Of a stretch of 64,000 nt of DNA, positions 37,196 through 47,164 are shown one piece after another (positions within the stretch are counted from its first letter, which is position 1; every line of letters begins with the position of its first letter). The notes under the pieces were generated by a model, which saw only the letters and a program-made list of their open reading frames with translations, did no database searches and was not told the DNA's origin. The stretch comes from Planctomycetota bacterium (GTDB taxonomy: Bacteria; Planctomycetota; B15-G4; SIAN01). The stretch covers positions 26,970-90,969 of the forward strand of contig SIAN01000015.1 of NCBI GenBank assembly GCA_009691715.1. Direction: 5' to 3'. The position numbers and the translations under genes are program-made.

Positions 37196-37762
37196 TCACG
37201 GCGACCCTGCGGCTGCGCGCGCCTCGAGCGCGGCGAGTAGCCGTTCCCCGTCTGCCTCGACCAGCAGCGCGTCGACGTGCGCGCGATCGACGAAGCCTTC
37301 CGACACCGAACGCTCAAGCTGCGCCAGGAGTGGATCGAAGTAGCCGGCGACGTTCAGCAGGCCGCACGGCCCCGCGGGCCGCCGCAACTGCCTCAGAGTC
37401 ACGACCTCGAACAACTCGTCGAGCGTTCCGAGTCCGCCCGGGAGCACCACGAACGCGTCGGCCGACTCGATCAGCAGCCGCTTGCGCTCGAACAGCGTCT
37501 CGGTGACGGCGAGGTCGCCCGGAGCGATCCCCGGGTGAAGCAACTCCTCAGTGCGCAGGAAGTCGGGGATCACTCCGCGCACGTGCCCACCAGCCGCCAG
37601 CACGGCGTCTGCGACCTCCCCCATGAGGCCGACCCGGCCCGCCCCCCACACCAGCGTGATCCCGCGGCGGACCAGGGCCACGCCGAGCTCGCGCGCGGCG
37701 GCGGCATAGCGCGGATCGTGTCCGTGCCGCGAGCCGCAGAAGACCGTGACGGCGCGAAACAT
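37196..37762 (-). CDS. LOG family protein (nucleoside 5'-monophosphate phosphoribohydrolase)
   Basis: Rossmann-fold LOG/TIGR00730 protein of 188 residues. The substrate-binding motif is PGGLGTLDELFE and the upstream VWGAGRVGLMGEVADA is the family's GGxxGLMG segment. FERKRLLIESADAFVVLPGG also matches. Members cleave cytokinin riboside monophosphates or AMP to base and ribose phosphate; the bacterial physiological role is often purine salvage. Start: ATG 37762 (MFRAVTVFCGS) fits the family N-terminus. An in-frame ATG at 37783 would overlap the start codon of the divergent plus-strand gene at 37782. Confidence 0.9.
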   Translation of the reverse strand: MFRAVTVFCGSRHGHDPRYAAAARELGVALVRRGITLVWGAGRVGLMGEVADAVLAAGGHVRGVIPDFLRTEELLHPGIAPGDLAVTETLFERKRLLIESADAFVVLPGGLGTLDELFEVVTLRQLRRPAGPCGLLNVAGYFDPLLAQLERSVSEGFVDRAHVDALLVEADGERLLAALEARAAAGSP

Positions 37763-37781
37763 CACGGCAAGATACCGCCCC

Positions 37782-40700
37782 ATGAATCACCCCACCGTCG
37801 TTCAGGTCATCGCCCGCGCGTTCGGCTTGCTCCTGTCTGCGCCGTTCACTGCCGTCCCGATCACCGCCGTCCCGCTCCTCGCGGTGCCGTGGGTTGCGGC
37901 GGCCTTGTCTCCCGCCGCCGGTGCGCAGTCGATGAGCGGCGCGCACTGGATCTGGGGCGACGACGGCGGCGGCGGCTCCTCGAAGCCCACGGTCGACCCG
38001 AACGAAGCGCTGCTGCTCTCGAAGAGCATCGCACTCACCGGCACGCCGCAACGCGCCTTCGCGTGGGTCACCTGCGACAACCACTTCCGCCTCGTCGTCA
38101 ACGGCAGCGTCGCCGGACGCGGCGACGACTGGAGTCGCCTGCAGCGTTTCGACCTCACTCATCTGCTGCACGCCGGCGACAACACGCTGATCGCGAGCTG
38201 CCACAATGAAGGCGGCCCCGCCGCGTTCGTCTTCGCGCTCGAAGTCACGCGCGCCGACGGCACCAAGGCTCGCGTCGTCTCCGACACGTCCTGGCTGGCC
38301 GCATTGCTGCCCGACAACATCGATGCCACCCTCTTGCCCACTGGCGCCTGGAAGCCGGCTCACGACATCGGTCCGTTCGGAATGGCGCCATGGGGCGAGC
38401 TGCAGGCACCACCCGCTCCCACGTTTGATCCGCTGCCCGGGTTCGCGCTCGAGACGGTCGCGGAGGGATTCGGCTCGGTCGTCGCGCTTGCCGCCGCCGG
38501 TCCCGGCCGTTTCCTCGCCAATGTCGAAGGCGGGCCGATTTTCGAACTGCTCGACGCCGACAGCGACGGCCGCGCCGAAGTCGTGCGCCCGTTCACCGCA
38601 GCGATCAAGGGCTGCCAGGGGATGTTCTGGCAGCCCGGCATCACTTGGTTCACTGGTGCCGGACCGGACGGCCACGGTCTCTACCGTCTCCCCGATGGCG
38701 CAACCGCGCCGCAGAAAGTCGTCGCACTCGACGGCGACCTCGGCGAGCACGGGCCGCACGCGATCGTCGAAGGCCCCGACGGCTGGCTCTACGTCGCCAT
38801 CGGCAACCACGCGCGCCTCGGCCAACCGCCAGCCTCGACCTCGCCCTATCGCCTCACTTACGAAGGCCACGTCCTGCCGACCTACGTCGACCCGAACGGC
38901 CACGCGACCGAGTGCAAGGCGCCGGGCGGCTTCATCCTGCGCGTTGATCCAAAGGGCGGGACCTGCGAACTGTTCGCCGCCGGCTTCCGCAACCACTACG
39001 ACCTCGCCTTCGACGAACGCGGCGAGCTCTTCACCTTCGACTCCGACATGGAGTGGGACGTCGGGCTGCCGTGGTACCGACCGGTCCGCATCGTGCACGT
39101 CGTGCCGGGCGGCGAATACGGCTGGCGCACCGGTTCGAGCGTCTGGCCGAACAGCGCCGCCGACTCGTTGCCGCCGACGATCGAAGCCGGGCGCGGTTCA
39201 CCGACCGGGATGTGCCTCTGCACTGGCACACAGTTCCCCGAGCGCTTCCGCGGTTCGATCCTCGCGGCGGACTGGTCGCTCGGCGTGATCTACGCGTTCC
39301 GCGGGACCCCGCGCGGGACGAGCTACGACATGACTGCCGATGTGCTGCTGCGAGGCCATCCGCTGAACGTGACCGATCTGGCGATGGACGGCGACGGTTC
39401 GCTGCTGTTCGCGACCGGCGGCCGCGGAACCGTCGGCGGCGTGCACCGGCTGAAGTGGGTCGGGGCGCCGGAGCCGGTCGTTGCGCAGCCAGATGCGGCG
39501 GCGCGCGCGCGCGAGGTCGTCGCGCAGCTGACGAAGGTGCCGGCTGCGGCGCTGGTCCGCGAGTTCGCATCGCCCGACCGGTGGCGGCGCTTCCTTGCCG
39601 CGCGCGAACTCGAGCGCCGCCCAGAGGAGGAGCGCGCGCAGTTGCTGGCCAAGGCGCTCGATCCGGCGACCGAGCCGATCGCCGCCGCCGAACTGCTGAT
39701 CCTCGAGGCGAGGACGCAGAGCGCGCGCGACCTCGCGACGACGGCGCCCCCTGCGGTCCAGAAAGCCGGGCAACCGCAGACCGCCGCGCGAGCCGCGGCG
39801 CGACTCCACCGCGCGCTTGACCTGTTCACGCAGCCGGGCGTCGAAGGCGAACTCCGCCACGCACTGCTGCGCGCGCTCCAGCTCTGGCGCATCGCGATGC
39901 AAGACGCGGTGAAAGAGCCAAACGCGTCGAACACCTTGATCGATGGCTCGAAACTGCTCACCGGCTTCCCGTGCACCGACCTCGCCGCCAACCGCGACTG
40001 GGCGCAGCTGATCGCCGCGTTCGCGCCGCCCGGCGCCGCGGCATCGCTCTGGCGCGCGTTCCAGCAAGAGCCTTCGCGCGAGCAGCGCGTCGCCTACGCC
40101 AATGCGCTGCGCTGCGTGAAGGAGCCGTGGCCGGAGGGCGCGCACGTTGCATTCCATCGCTGGCTCGACGACTCGATCCGCGCCAACACCGGCGGCATGA
40201 GCTACGTCGGCTACCTCACGCACATCCGCGACGACGCCGCGATTGGGCTGTCGACGGAAGAGCGCGCAACGCTCGACGCCGAGGCCGCCGCGCGCCTGAC
40301 CGCCTCGGCCGCGACCGCCCGCCCGCCCGCCTCCGCCGCCGAGCCGCGCGAGTTCGACCGCGTCCTCACCTTCGTCGAGCGGACGCTGCAGGCGCCGCAT
40401 CGCTCGCTGCCGGAAGGCGGGCTCCTGTTCCAGGAGCTCTGCTCGAAATGCCACAAGCGCGGCGAGTACGGCACCAACGTCGGCCCAGACCTCACCACGA
40501 TCGGCGCGCGCTTCGGCCCGCGCGATCTGATCGAGTCGATGCTGGCGCCGTCGCGGACGATCTCCGACCAGTACCGCGGCCTGAACGTCTTCCTGAAGAA
40601 CGGCGACGTGCTGACCGGCATGCCCCTGATCTCGGACGACAAGCACGTGCTGCTGGTCGACCTGACCGGCAAGCAGGTCGACATTCCCGCCACGCAGATC

Positions 40701-41414
40701 GAGCGGCGAAAGCCCGCGACCAAGTCGGTGATGCCGGAAAGCTTGGCTGACGGGCTCTCCTACGAGCAGTTCGCTGACCTCACCGCCTGGCTGTTGGCAC
40801 CGACGATCGTGGCGCCGGCGAAGGAGGCGGGTTGGCGGCCGCTGCTCGATGCGCGGACGCTGGCCGCGGCGACGGCTTCGGGCGCAGCGTGGACCCTCGC
40901 GGACGGTGTGCTTCGCGGCGCACCGAATGGCGGCAGTGGCAGCAATGGCGGTGGCGATGGCGATGGCGATGGCGATCGCAGCGCCACCGGCGCCGAATGG
41001 TTGATCGCGAATCCAGTCGGTGAATTCGCGGTTGAGTTCGAAGCACGCCTTAGCGACAAGGAACAGCAACTGACTTTCCTGTTCCGGACCGCAAGCGGCG
41101 AAGCGGAAAGTGGCGCGAGCTACGCAACCGACGCCGGCGGCTCGGCGTGGGGTCGTCTGCGCGAGGCGAACGGCCGCGGCGTGATCGTGCAACCGCGCCA
41201 GGAGATCTGGTGGCCGCTGCCCGAACGGAGCGGCTGGAATCACTTCCTGATCACGGCGGAGGGCGCGCGCATCACGGTCCGACTCAATGGCACGATCACC
41301 GTCGACACCGAAGATCGCGGCGGGCGCACGGAAGGCGCGCTCGGCTTCGAGTTGCCGGTCGGCGCGACGGCACCGGTCGAGATCCGGCAGCTGCGGTTGC
41401 GGTCGAGCCGGTAG
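37782..41414 (+). CDS. PVC-type heme-binding protein: beta-propeller, HEAT-like region, c-heme and DUF1080 domain
   Basis: Exported protein of 1210 residues with a planctomycete-type layout. A signal peptide (about residues 1-45) is followed by a beta-sandwich resembling a glycosidase N-terminal domain. A soluble-glucose-dehydrogenase-like beta-propeller follows (LPGFALETVAEGFGSV, HGPHAIVEGPDGWLYVAIGNHA, PGGFILRVDPKGG, GFRNHYDLAFDERGELF). Next comes a helical repeat region, then a cytochrome c domain with ELCSKCHKRGEYGTNVGPDL and a distal Met candidate near PLISDD. The C-terminal 190 residues match the DUF1080/laminin-G-like fold. Such proteins are annotated as putative membrane-bound dehydrogenases; sugar or glycoside oxidation coupled to the heme is inferred. 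No N-terminal membrane anchor beyond the signal. Confidence 0.88.
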   Translation: MNHPTVVQVIARAFGLLLSAPFTAVPITAVPLLAVPWVAAALSPAAGAQSMSGAHWIWGDDGGGGSSKPTVDPNEALLLSKSIALTGTPQRAFAWVTCDNHFRLVVNGSVAGRGDDWSRLQRFDLTHLLHAGDNTLIASCHNEGGPAAFVFALEVTRADGTKARVVSDTSWLAALLPDNIDATLLPTGAWKPAHDIGPFGMAPWGELQAPPAPTFDPLPGFALETVAEGFGSVVALAAAGPGRFLANVEGGPIFELLDADSDGRAEVVRPFTAAIKGCQGMFWQPGITWFTGAGPDGHGLYRLPDGATAPQKVVALDGDLGEHGPHAIVEGPDGWLYVAIGNHARLGQPPASTSPYRLTYEGHVLPTYVDPNGHATECKAPGGFILRVDPKGGTCELFAAGFRNHYDLAFDERGELFTFDSDMEWDVGLPWYRPVRIVHVVPGGEYGWRTGSSVWPNSAADSLPPTIEAGRGSPTGMCLCTGTQFPERFRGSILAADWSLGVIYAFRGTPRGTSYDMTADVLLRGHPLNVTDLAMDGDGSLLFATGGRGTVGGVHRLKWVGAPEPVVAQPDAAARAREVVAQLTKVPAAALVREFASPDRWRRFLAARELERRPEEERAQLLAKALDPATEPIAAAELLILEARTQSARDLATTAPPAVQKAGQPQTAARAAARLHRALDLFTQPGVEGELRHALLRALQLWRIAMQDAVKEPNASNTLIDGSKLLTGFPCTDLAANRDWAQLIAAFAPPGAAASLWRAFQQEPSREQRVAYANALRCVKEPWPEGAHVAFHRWLDDSIRANTGGMSYVGYLTHIRDDAAIGLSTEERATLDAEAAARLTASAATARPPASAAEPREFDRVLTFVERTLQAPHRSLPEGGLLFQELCSKCHKRGEYGTNVGPDLTTIGARFGPRDLIESMLAPSRTISDQYRGLNVFLKNGDVLTGMPLISDDKHVLLVDLTGKQVDIPATQIERRKPATKSVMPESLADGLSYEQFADLTAWLLAPTIVAPAKEAGWRPLLDARTLAAATASGAAWTLADGVLRGAPNGGSGSNGGGDGDGDGDRSATGAEWLIANPVGEFAVEFEARLSDKEQQLTFLFRTASGEAESGASYATDAGGSAWGRLREANGRGVIVQPRQEIWWPLPERSGWNHFLITAEGARITVRLNGTITVDTEDRGGRTEGALGFELPVGATAPVEIRQLRLRSSR
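40953..40976. repeat. hexanucleotide microsatellite inside the PVC heme gene
   Basis: Four perfect copies of GGCGAT encode a Gly-Asp run in the loop before the DUF1080 domain. The unit is in frame, so copy-number change would only lengthen or shorten the linker. Confidence 0.8.
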
Positions 41415-41619
41415 CGAACTCCTTCCCGATCAGGCCGCCGTCGCGGCTGGCACGCCAGCTGCGATCCAGGTTCGCGATCCCCCCGCGCGGCACGCCCGCG
41501 CCGGCTCGAATCCCGTCCCGATCACGGACTCTTTGGCAATCGTCCCCACGTGAGCCCCCCCGCAGCCGCCGCCTCGCCGCGATCGCACCAAGCCGTGGTG
41601 GTCGCTGCTCGCACTTGCG

Positions 41620-42442
41620 ATGGGGATCACGCTTCTCGCATTCCTTGCATGGCGCGATAGCAGTTACTACCGCGCGCCGTTGACCGCGCAGGCCATGCAT
41701 CCCCGTCACGCGATCCTCTGCTCGAGCGGCGAGGTCGGCTTGGCTCTCGGTGTCGCCGCGATCGCGCTGATGGTGGTGAATCTCGCCTACCTCGTGCGTC
41801 GCCGCCTCGTCGCGAGCGACTGGCTCGGCGGGCTGCGCGGGTGGATGGACCTGCACGTCGTGTCGGGGCTGCTTGCCGGCGGCTGCGTGCTGCTGCATTC
41901 GACGGTACATCTCCGCAGCGCACCGGCGGCGATTGCGAGCGTCGCGCTCGGCATCGTTCTGATCACGGGCGTGATCGGCCGATACGTCCGCGCGCAGTTG
42001 CCGCGGAGGCGCGAAGGGCGCGAACTCTCGCTCGACGAGGCGCGCGCACGTTTTGCAGAGCTGCGCCACCAACTCGCCGCGCTCGGCCTGCCGCCGCTCG
42101 AACTCGCCCCGACCGAAGCGAACGGCGCCGTCTCGCGTCTTCTCGCGCTGCGCGGTGTCCTCTTCGGCGACCGGGCGGCACGAGCGGCTCACGAGCGCTA
42201 TCGCAGCGCTGCTGCGCGAACGCACACCTGACATCGCGGTGCGCCGCCGCGTCGAGCCGCTCCTCGCCGCGATCCTGCGCGAGGCGCAACGCCTCGCTCG
42301 CCTGCGTGATCTGTCGGCGTTGATGGCGTCGTGGCGGTTTTTCCATCGCTGGCTCGCGCTGGTGATGGTCGGCACCGCTCTTTGCCACGTCGTTCTCGCC
42401 GTGCGCTTCGACTCGCTCGACTTCGGGAAGCTCTGGCGATGA
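41620..42442 (+). pseudogene. b-type membrane cytochrome of the multiheme cluster, frameshifted
   Basis: Integral membrane protein resembling di-heme cytochrome b subunits that feed multiheme cytochromes. Membrane segments: LLALAMGITLLAFLAW, EVGLALGVAAIALMVVNLAYLV, LHVVSGLLAGGCVLLHSTVHL, IASVALGIVLITGVIGRYV and, in another frame, FFHRWLALVMVGTALCHVVLAV. Candidate heme ligands are the His residues in segments three and five. The frame of ATG 41620 ends at 42231, but the protein clearly continues in the frame HERLTSAIAALLRERTPD to 42442, so a one-base shift lies near 42170-42190. Upstream of ATG 41620 the frame continues as KPWWSLLA, hinting that the true start (perhaps GTG 41550) is also out of frame. 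Stop overlaps the next ATG. Confidence 0.7.
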
Positions 42443-44256
42443 GGGTGCGCGATGTCCTGTTCCTGCTGCTCGGCGTCGCCGTCGTGGCGCTGGCGGGCAA
42501 TCTGGCCCGCGTCGCCCCGAGTCCCGGCGCACTCGCTGCCGTCCACGCGGCGCGGCCGGAACTGCAGGGGCCGGAAGGTTGCAAACGGTGCCACGCGGCG
42601 GGCGGGCGCATCAAGGCCTGCACCGGTTGCCACGAGGCGATCGCGAACCAGCTCGCCAGCGGAGCCGGCTGGCACGGTGCGCTCGTCGCCAAAGGTGCGC
42701 AAGACTGCGACCAGTGCCACGCCGAGCATTGGGGCGCCGACTTCCCGCTCGTCAGCGAGCGCTCCTGGGGGGGCAAGCCGGCTGCCGAATGCGCCCACCA
42801 ACACGTCGATTTCAGGCTCGCGGGGGCGCACGCACAACTCGACTGCGTGCTGTGCCACGTCGACCGGCTGGCGATGGCACCGGCGACGCGGACGTACCTT
42901 GGCCTCACGCAGGAGTGTGCCTCCTGCCACGACGATCCGCACGGCGAGGTGATGATCGACGACTGCGCCGCCTGCCACGCGCAGCAGAGCTTCAAGCCAG
43001 CCGCCAAGTTCGCGCACGCGCAGCACTTCCAGTTGCTCGGCGGGCATGCGCGCGTCGGCTGCGCGGAGTGTCATCCGGCTGCGCTCGATTTCGCCAAGGT
43101 GCGCGGCACAACCTGCGAACAGTGCCACGCCACGCCGCATCGCGAGCTGCCGACAGATCGCTGCGACGCCTGCCACAAGGTTGCTGACGACACGTTCGCG
43201 ACAGCGACGCCGCGCTTCACGCCGGCCGACCACGCGCGACTCGGTTTTCAGCTGACGCCGCCGCACTCCGATCGCGAGTGCCGCGCGTGCCACGATCCGG
43301 AGCGACCTTACGCCGGACGCTTCTCCGGCCGGCGCGCCGAGGACTGCGTCGCCTGCCACGAATCGCCGCACGGCGGCCAGTTCGGCCCCCGCGAATGGCG
43401 CTGCGCCGAATGTCACTCGACCCACTTCAAGCCGTCGACGATCACCGTCGCCGCGCATCAGCCTGAACTGCGCGAGCGCCACCAGGAACTCGCCTGCGAA
43501 GAATGCCACTTTCCGCCGACGCAAAGCGCGCCCGCGCGCTTCGTCGCGACACCGGCGACCTGCGGTGAATGCCACGTCGATCCACATGGCGGTCAGTTCG
43601 AACCGCGCGGCCAGGGCTGCGCGGCCTGCCATGACGAGAGGGCTTTCACGCCCTCGCACTTCGATATGGCGACGCGCCATCCGCCGCTGGTCGGCGCCCA
43701 TGTCAAGGCGACCTGCGGCGGATGCCACAAGGCGGCCGCGCCCGATGCTCCCGTGCGTTACCTCGCCACACCGCAGGCATGTGCCGCCTGCCACACCGAC
43801 CCGCACGCCGGGCAGTTCTGCAGTCAGCCGGGTGGTTGTGCCGAATGTCACAACGAGCAGCGATTCGTGCCGTCGACATTTTCCGCAAGTCGCCACCAAC
43901 CGCCGCTCGCCGGCGCACACCTCGCCGTCGCATGCAACGACTGCCACCGCGCGCGCGCCGACGGGACGCGGATCTGGGCCGGAACGCCGCGCGACTGCAG
44001 GAGCTGCCACGCCGATCCGCATGCCGGCCAGCTGACGCGCGCCGGCAACGACTGCAACCAGTGCCATCGCTCCGACGAGCGCTGGCTCCCTGTGACCTTC
44101 GACCACCAACGCGACTCGCGCTTCGCCCTCGATGGAGTTCACGCGCAGGTCGCCTGCGTGAAGTGCCATCGCTCGGTGCCACAGGCCGATGGTCGCGAGG
44201 TGATCCACTACGCCCCGCTCGGAGTCGAATGCCGTGACTGCCACACCGCACGGTGA
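42439..44256 (+). CDS. 23-heme c-type cytochrome
   Basis: Exported multiheme cytochrome, 605 residues with 23 CxxCH motifs by my count, about one heme per 26 residues. An N-terminal signal or anchor (VLFLLLGVAVVALAG) places it outside the cytoplasmic membrane. The motif spacing follows a repeated module in which CxxCH is followed by a DPHxGQF or DPHG-type segment (CHVDPHGGQFEPRG, CHTDPHAGQFCSQ, CHADPHAGQLTRA), with HQPPLxGAH between, as in doubled-CxxCH and cytochrome c3-like proteins. Many additional His residues can serve as distal ligands. ATG overlaps the stop of the b-type cytochrome gene. Proposed role: periplasm-spanning electron carrier in an envelope conduit. Confidence 0.93.
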   Translation: MRVRDVLFLLLGVAVVALAGNLARVAPSPGALAAVHAARPELQGPEGCKRCHAAGGRIKACTGCHEAIANQLASGAGWHGALVAKGAQDCDQCHAEHWGADFPLVSERSWGGKPAAECAHQHVDFRLAGAHAQLDCVLCHVDRLAMAPATRTYLGLTQECASCHDDPHGEVMIDDCAACHAQQSFKPAAKFAHAQHFQLLGGHARVGCAECHPAALDFAKVRGTTCEQCHATPHRELPTDRCDACHKVADDTFATATPRFTPADHARLGFQLTPPHSDRECRACHDPERPYAGRFSGRRAEDCVACHESPHGGQFGPREWRCAECHSTHFKPSTITVAAHQPELRERHQELACEECHFPPTQSAPARFVATPATCGECHVDPHGGQFEPRGQGCAACHDERAFTPSHFDMATRHPPLVGAHVKATCGGCHKAAAPDAPVRYLATPQACAACHTDPHAGQFCSQPGGCAECHNEQRFVPSTFSASRHQPPLAGAHLAVACNDCHRARADGTRIWAGTPRDCRSCHADPHAGQLTRAGNDCNQCHRSDERWLPVTFDHQRDSRFALDGVHAQVACVKCHRSVPQADGREVIHYAPLGVECRDCHTAR

Positions 44257-44257
44257 A

Positions 44258-45316
44258 ATGCGAGCTTCCGCACCGCACCGCGCCCTCTTCGCGATCGGCG
44301 GCGTGCTGCTCCTCGCCGCCTGCTACGCGCTGCGCCCGCTGCCGCGACAAGGCTGGGACGAAGGACGCTTCGGTCCGCTCGTCCCCCATCGCACGTTCCC
44401 GACCGACTGCTCGCTCTGCCACGTCGCGCAACGATGGGATCTGCTGAAGCCCGACTTCGCCTTCGATCATGCGGCGGCGACCGGAACCGCCCTCGAAGGA
44501 GCGCACGCGAACGCCTCCTGCCTGCGCTGCCACAACGACCGCGGTCTCGTGAGCGAGTTCGTGGTGCACGGTTGCGGCGGCTGTCACGTCGATCCGCACG
44601 AAGGGACGCTCGGGGGCGATTGCACGGCATGCCACGACCAGCAGACCTTCGAGCCGACCGGGCGTATCGCCGAGCATGCGAGGACGCGCTTCCCGCTGGC
44701 CGGCGCGCACCTCGCCGCCGCCTGCGACCGCTGCCATGAACAGGCTCGCATCGGCCGTTATGTGGGCGCTCCGCTCGAGTGCGCCGCGTGCCATCAAGCT
44801 GACCTCGCGAGCGCCACGAGCCCCGACCATGTCGCGCTCGGGTACCAGGACGACTGCCAACGTTGCCACTCGCCGACCGCATGGCGTGGCGCCCACTTCG
44901 CGCACACGACCTTCGCGCTGCAGGGGCAGCACCGCGCCGCCGACTGCACCAACTGCCATGTCGCCGGCGGCTTCGCCGGGACTCCGCGCGACTGCTACAG
45001 CTGCCACGCCGCGGACTACGCGGCGACCACCGCTCCCGACCACGCCACCGCCGGATTCGGGACGAGCTGCGAGCAATGCCACACGGCCAACACGTGGGGC
45101 GATGGGAACTTCGACCACGACTCGTTCCCTATCAGCGGCGCGCACGACGGCCTCGACTGCGCCGATTGCCACACGACCGGCAACTATCCGACGTTCTCCT
45201 GCATCGACTGCCACGAGCACCGCCAGTCGGAGGCAGACAAGGAGCACAAGGACGAGCAGGGCTACTCGTGGAACAGCCTTGCCTGCTTCTCCTGCCATCC
45301 AGATGGACGCGAATGA
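44258..45316 (+). CDS. 13-heme c-type cytochrome, lipoprotein
   Basis: 352-residue multiheme cytochrome with 13 CxxCH motifs (CSLCH, CLRCH, CGGCH, CTACH, CDRCH, CAACH, CQRCH, CTNCH, CYSCH, CEQCH, CADCH, CIDCH, CFSCH). ATG 44258 is taken as the start, 1 nt after the previous stop; an in-frame GTG at 44234 lies upstream. The signal ends in a lipobox (VLLLAAC), so the protein is likely anchored by lipid, possibly at the outer membrane. Modules such as DHxxxGYQDDCQRCHSPTAW and FxLxGxHxxxxCxxCH repeat along it. The stop overlaps the ATG of the beta-barrel gene. It could be the outer terminal of the conduit, as MtrC/OmcA-type lipoproteins are in Shewanella. Confidence 0.92.
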   Translation: MRASAPHRALFAIGGVLLLAACYALRPLPRQGWDEGRFGPLVPHRTFPTDCSLCHVAQRWDLLKPDFAFDHAAATGTALEGAHANASCLRCHNDRGLVSEFVVHGCGGCHVDPHEGTLGGDCTACHDQQTFEPTGRIAEHARTRFPLAGAHLAAACDRCHEQARIGRYVGAPLECAACHQADLASATSPDHVALGYQDDCQRCHSPTAWRGAHFAHTTFALQGQHRAADCTNCHVAGGFAGTPRDCYSCHAADYAATTAPDHATAGFGTSCEQCHTANTWGDGNFDHDSFPISGAHDGLDCADCHTTGNYPTFSCIDCHEHRQSEADKEHKDEQGYSWNSLACFSCHPDGRE

Positions 45317-47001
45317 GCAGCGCGCGAGGCATCGCGGCGGCGCTCCTCGCGCTGATCGGAGTCGCGTAGGGCGGTGGAGCCGTCGCCCAGGAAGTCGCGC
45401 GGAGGGACGCCCGCGGCGAGCTAACGAGCGGCGCGCGCGATCTCGCGGCGACGGTGACGCAGGCGGCTGCCGACGGCGTCTACCTTGGCGTCGGCGGCGA
45501 TGCCGGCGTCGTCCCCGGCACGCGCGGCACCATCGAGCGTGACGGTCGCGTGCTGGCCGAGGTCGAAGTGCGGCACGTCAGCGCCACCTCCTGCTTCGCC
45601 GGCTACGTCACGGCCGAGCCGGACGCAGGCATCAAGGCCGGCGATCGCGCCGTGTTGCGCGGCGTCACGACACCTGGCGCCGCGGCACCTGGCACCGTTG
45701 CGCCGCGCGCGCCAGCGACAGGCGAGCGCGACGCTCCCTCCGCTCCGTTCCTACCGCTGCTCGCGCCTCCGGTGCAGGCCGGCACCACGTCGCGCGGGAA
45801 CTTTTTCCATGGCAGCACCGGCTTCGGCACAAGCTGGCTGCACGACGCGGAGAACGGCCGCGACTACGCCAACCTGCGCCTCTTCGCGAGCGGCGACGTC
45901 GAGCGCAGCGGCGGCGACCCTTGGTCGCTGCAGTTCCGCTTCGACCTGAACCGCCGCAGCGGCGACGGCTACTCCGACGACCCAAAGCAGGACGAGTGGC
46001 GACTGCGTGCCGACACACTGGTCGCCCGCCGCCACTTCGAGGACGGCAGCGTCGGCGGTTTCGGCCGGTTCCTGCCACTCGCGCTGCCGGGCATCGGCCG
46101 CATCGACGGGACCTACGCGGAGAAGACCGTCGGCGAGGGCGCGCGCGTCGGTGGATTGATCGGCTTCCGGCCCGATCGCGACGACCTCGGCGTGCGCACG
46201 GATGAAATGGTCATGGCCGGCTGGGGGGCGGTCGAGCAGAAAACGGCCGCCGGCACGCGCCTCGGCGTGACCCTTGGCGGCATGGCGAGTTGGTTCGAGG
46301 GGAGCGCCGATCAGCACGCGTTGCTCGCGGAGGCGAGCGCCAGCTTCGCGGGTGGCCACTGGCTCCGAGCGTCGACGCAACTCGACGTCTACGGCGGCGA
46401 CGAGGGGAGCCGCTCCGGTGCGAGCCTCACGCGATTGCACGCGAGCGGGTTCTGGCGCACCACCGAGAACTTCGGCCTGCGCGGCACCTGGTCGCACTAC
46501 GAAAACCCCGACACCGATTCGCTGCGCCGCATCGTGCCGGATGACACGAGTTACGGTCGCGGCCGCACGCGTACCGCCCTCGCTGCGCTCGAGACATGGA
46601 AATCGGGGCTCGCGCTGGAGCAGGAGATCGCGGTGCTGATGGGCGACGGCACCCCCATGGACTTGCAGGCCACGCTGCGTGTTCGCGATTCGACGCTGTT
46701 CGCCTGGCAGACGTTCGGCGGCGACCTCGCCGTGTTCAACCTCGTCGGCCTCGACCAGGACGGACTCGGCGGCAGCACTGGCCTCACCTGGACGCCAAGC
46801 GGAAACCTGTCGCTGCGACTCGGCTATGACGCGACAACGCTCGAGGTCGACGGCGGCGACGCGTACTTCACGCAGACGGCATCGCTCTTCGCGACCCGAC
46901 AGATCGCGAGCAAGGCGTCGCTCTGGTTGCGGCTCGCGAAGAGCCTCGGCGACGATCTCGACACGCTCTCCGCCGATCTCGGACTCACCTGGCGCTTCTA
47001 G
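45313..47001 (+). pseudogene. outer-membrane beta-barrel of the multiheme cluster, TAG in the signal peptide
   Basis: Predicted outer-membrane barrel, the porin candidate of the cytochrome cluster. ATG 45313 overlaps the 13-heme stop and starts a signal peptide (ARGIAAALLALIGVA) that is interrupted by TAG at 45367-45369. The frame then continues GGGAVAQE, a good cleavage site, and is open to 47001. The next 110 residues are a small beta domain (VVPGTRGTIERDGRVLAEVEV) and a Pro/Ala linker. About 400 residues of alternating amphipathic strands follow and end LSADLGLTWRF with the C-terminal Phe signal for BAM. No CxxCH is present. Without readthrough, translation from GTG 45454 would give a product without a signal. 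Confidence 0.75.
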
Positions 47002-47164
47002 GAGTGACTAAACAGGATGTCCTCTCGATTCGGCCGGCTGCGAGTGCCGCAGAACTTCGTCGGACTGCATCGACGACCCACGGGGTCGTCCGCTTCGCCC
47101 TCCTCGCCCGCGACACTCTCGCTCGGCCTCGGTCGGACGAGTTCATTCAGTCAGGCACTCTGAG

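Noticed and set aside
41424..41540. Possible tRNA: GGCTCGAATCCC resembles a T-loop and the minus-strand translation resembles the peptides that tRNA genes produce.
   Set aside because: The T-stem does not pair, and no acceptor strand or D/anticodon arms can be folded in either orientation.
47002..47164. Gap before the Fe-S/FAD oxidoreductase considered as a separate small gene.
   Set aside because: No open frame with protein character; only an untranslated spacer is supported.
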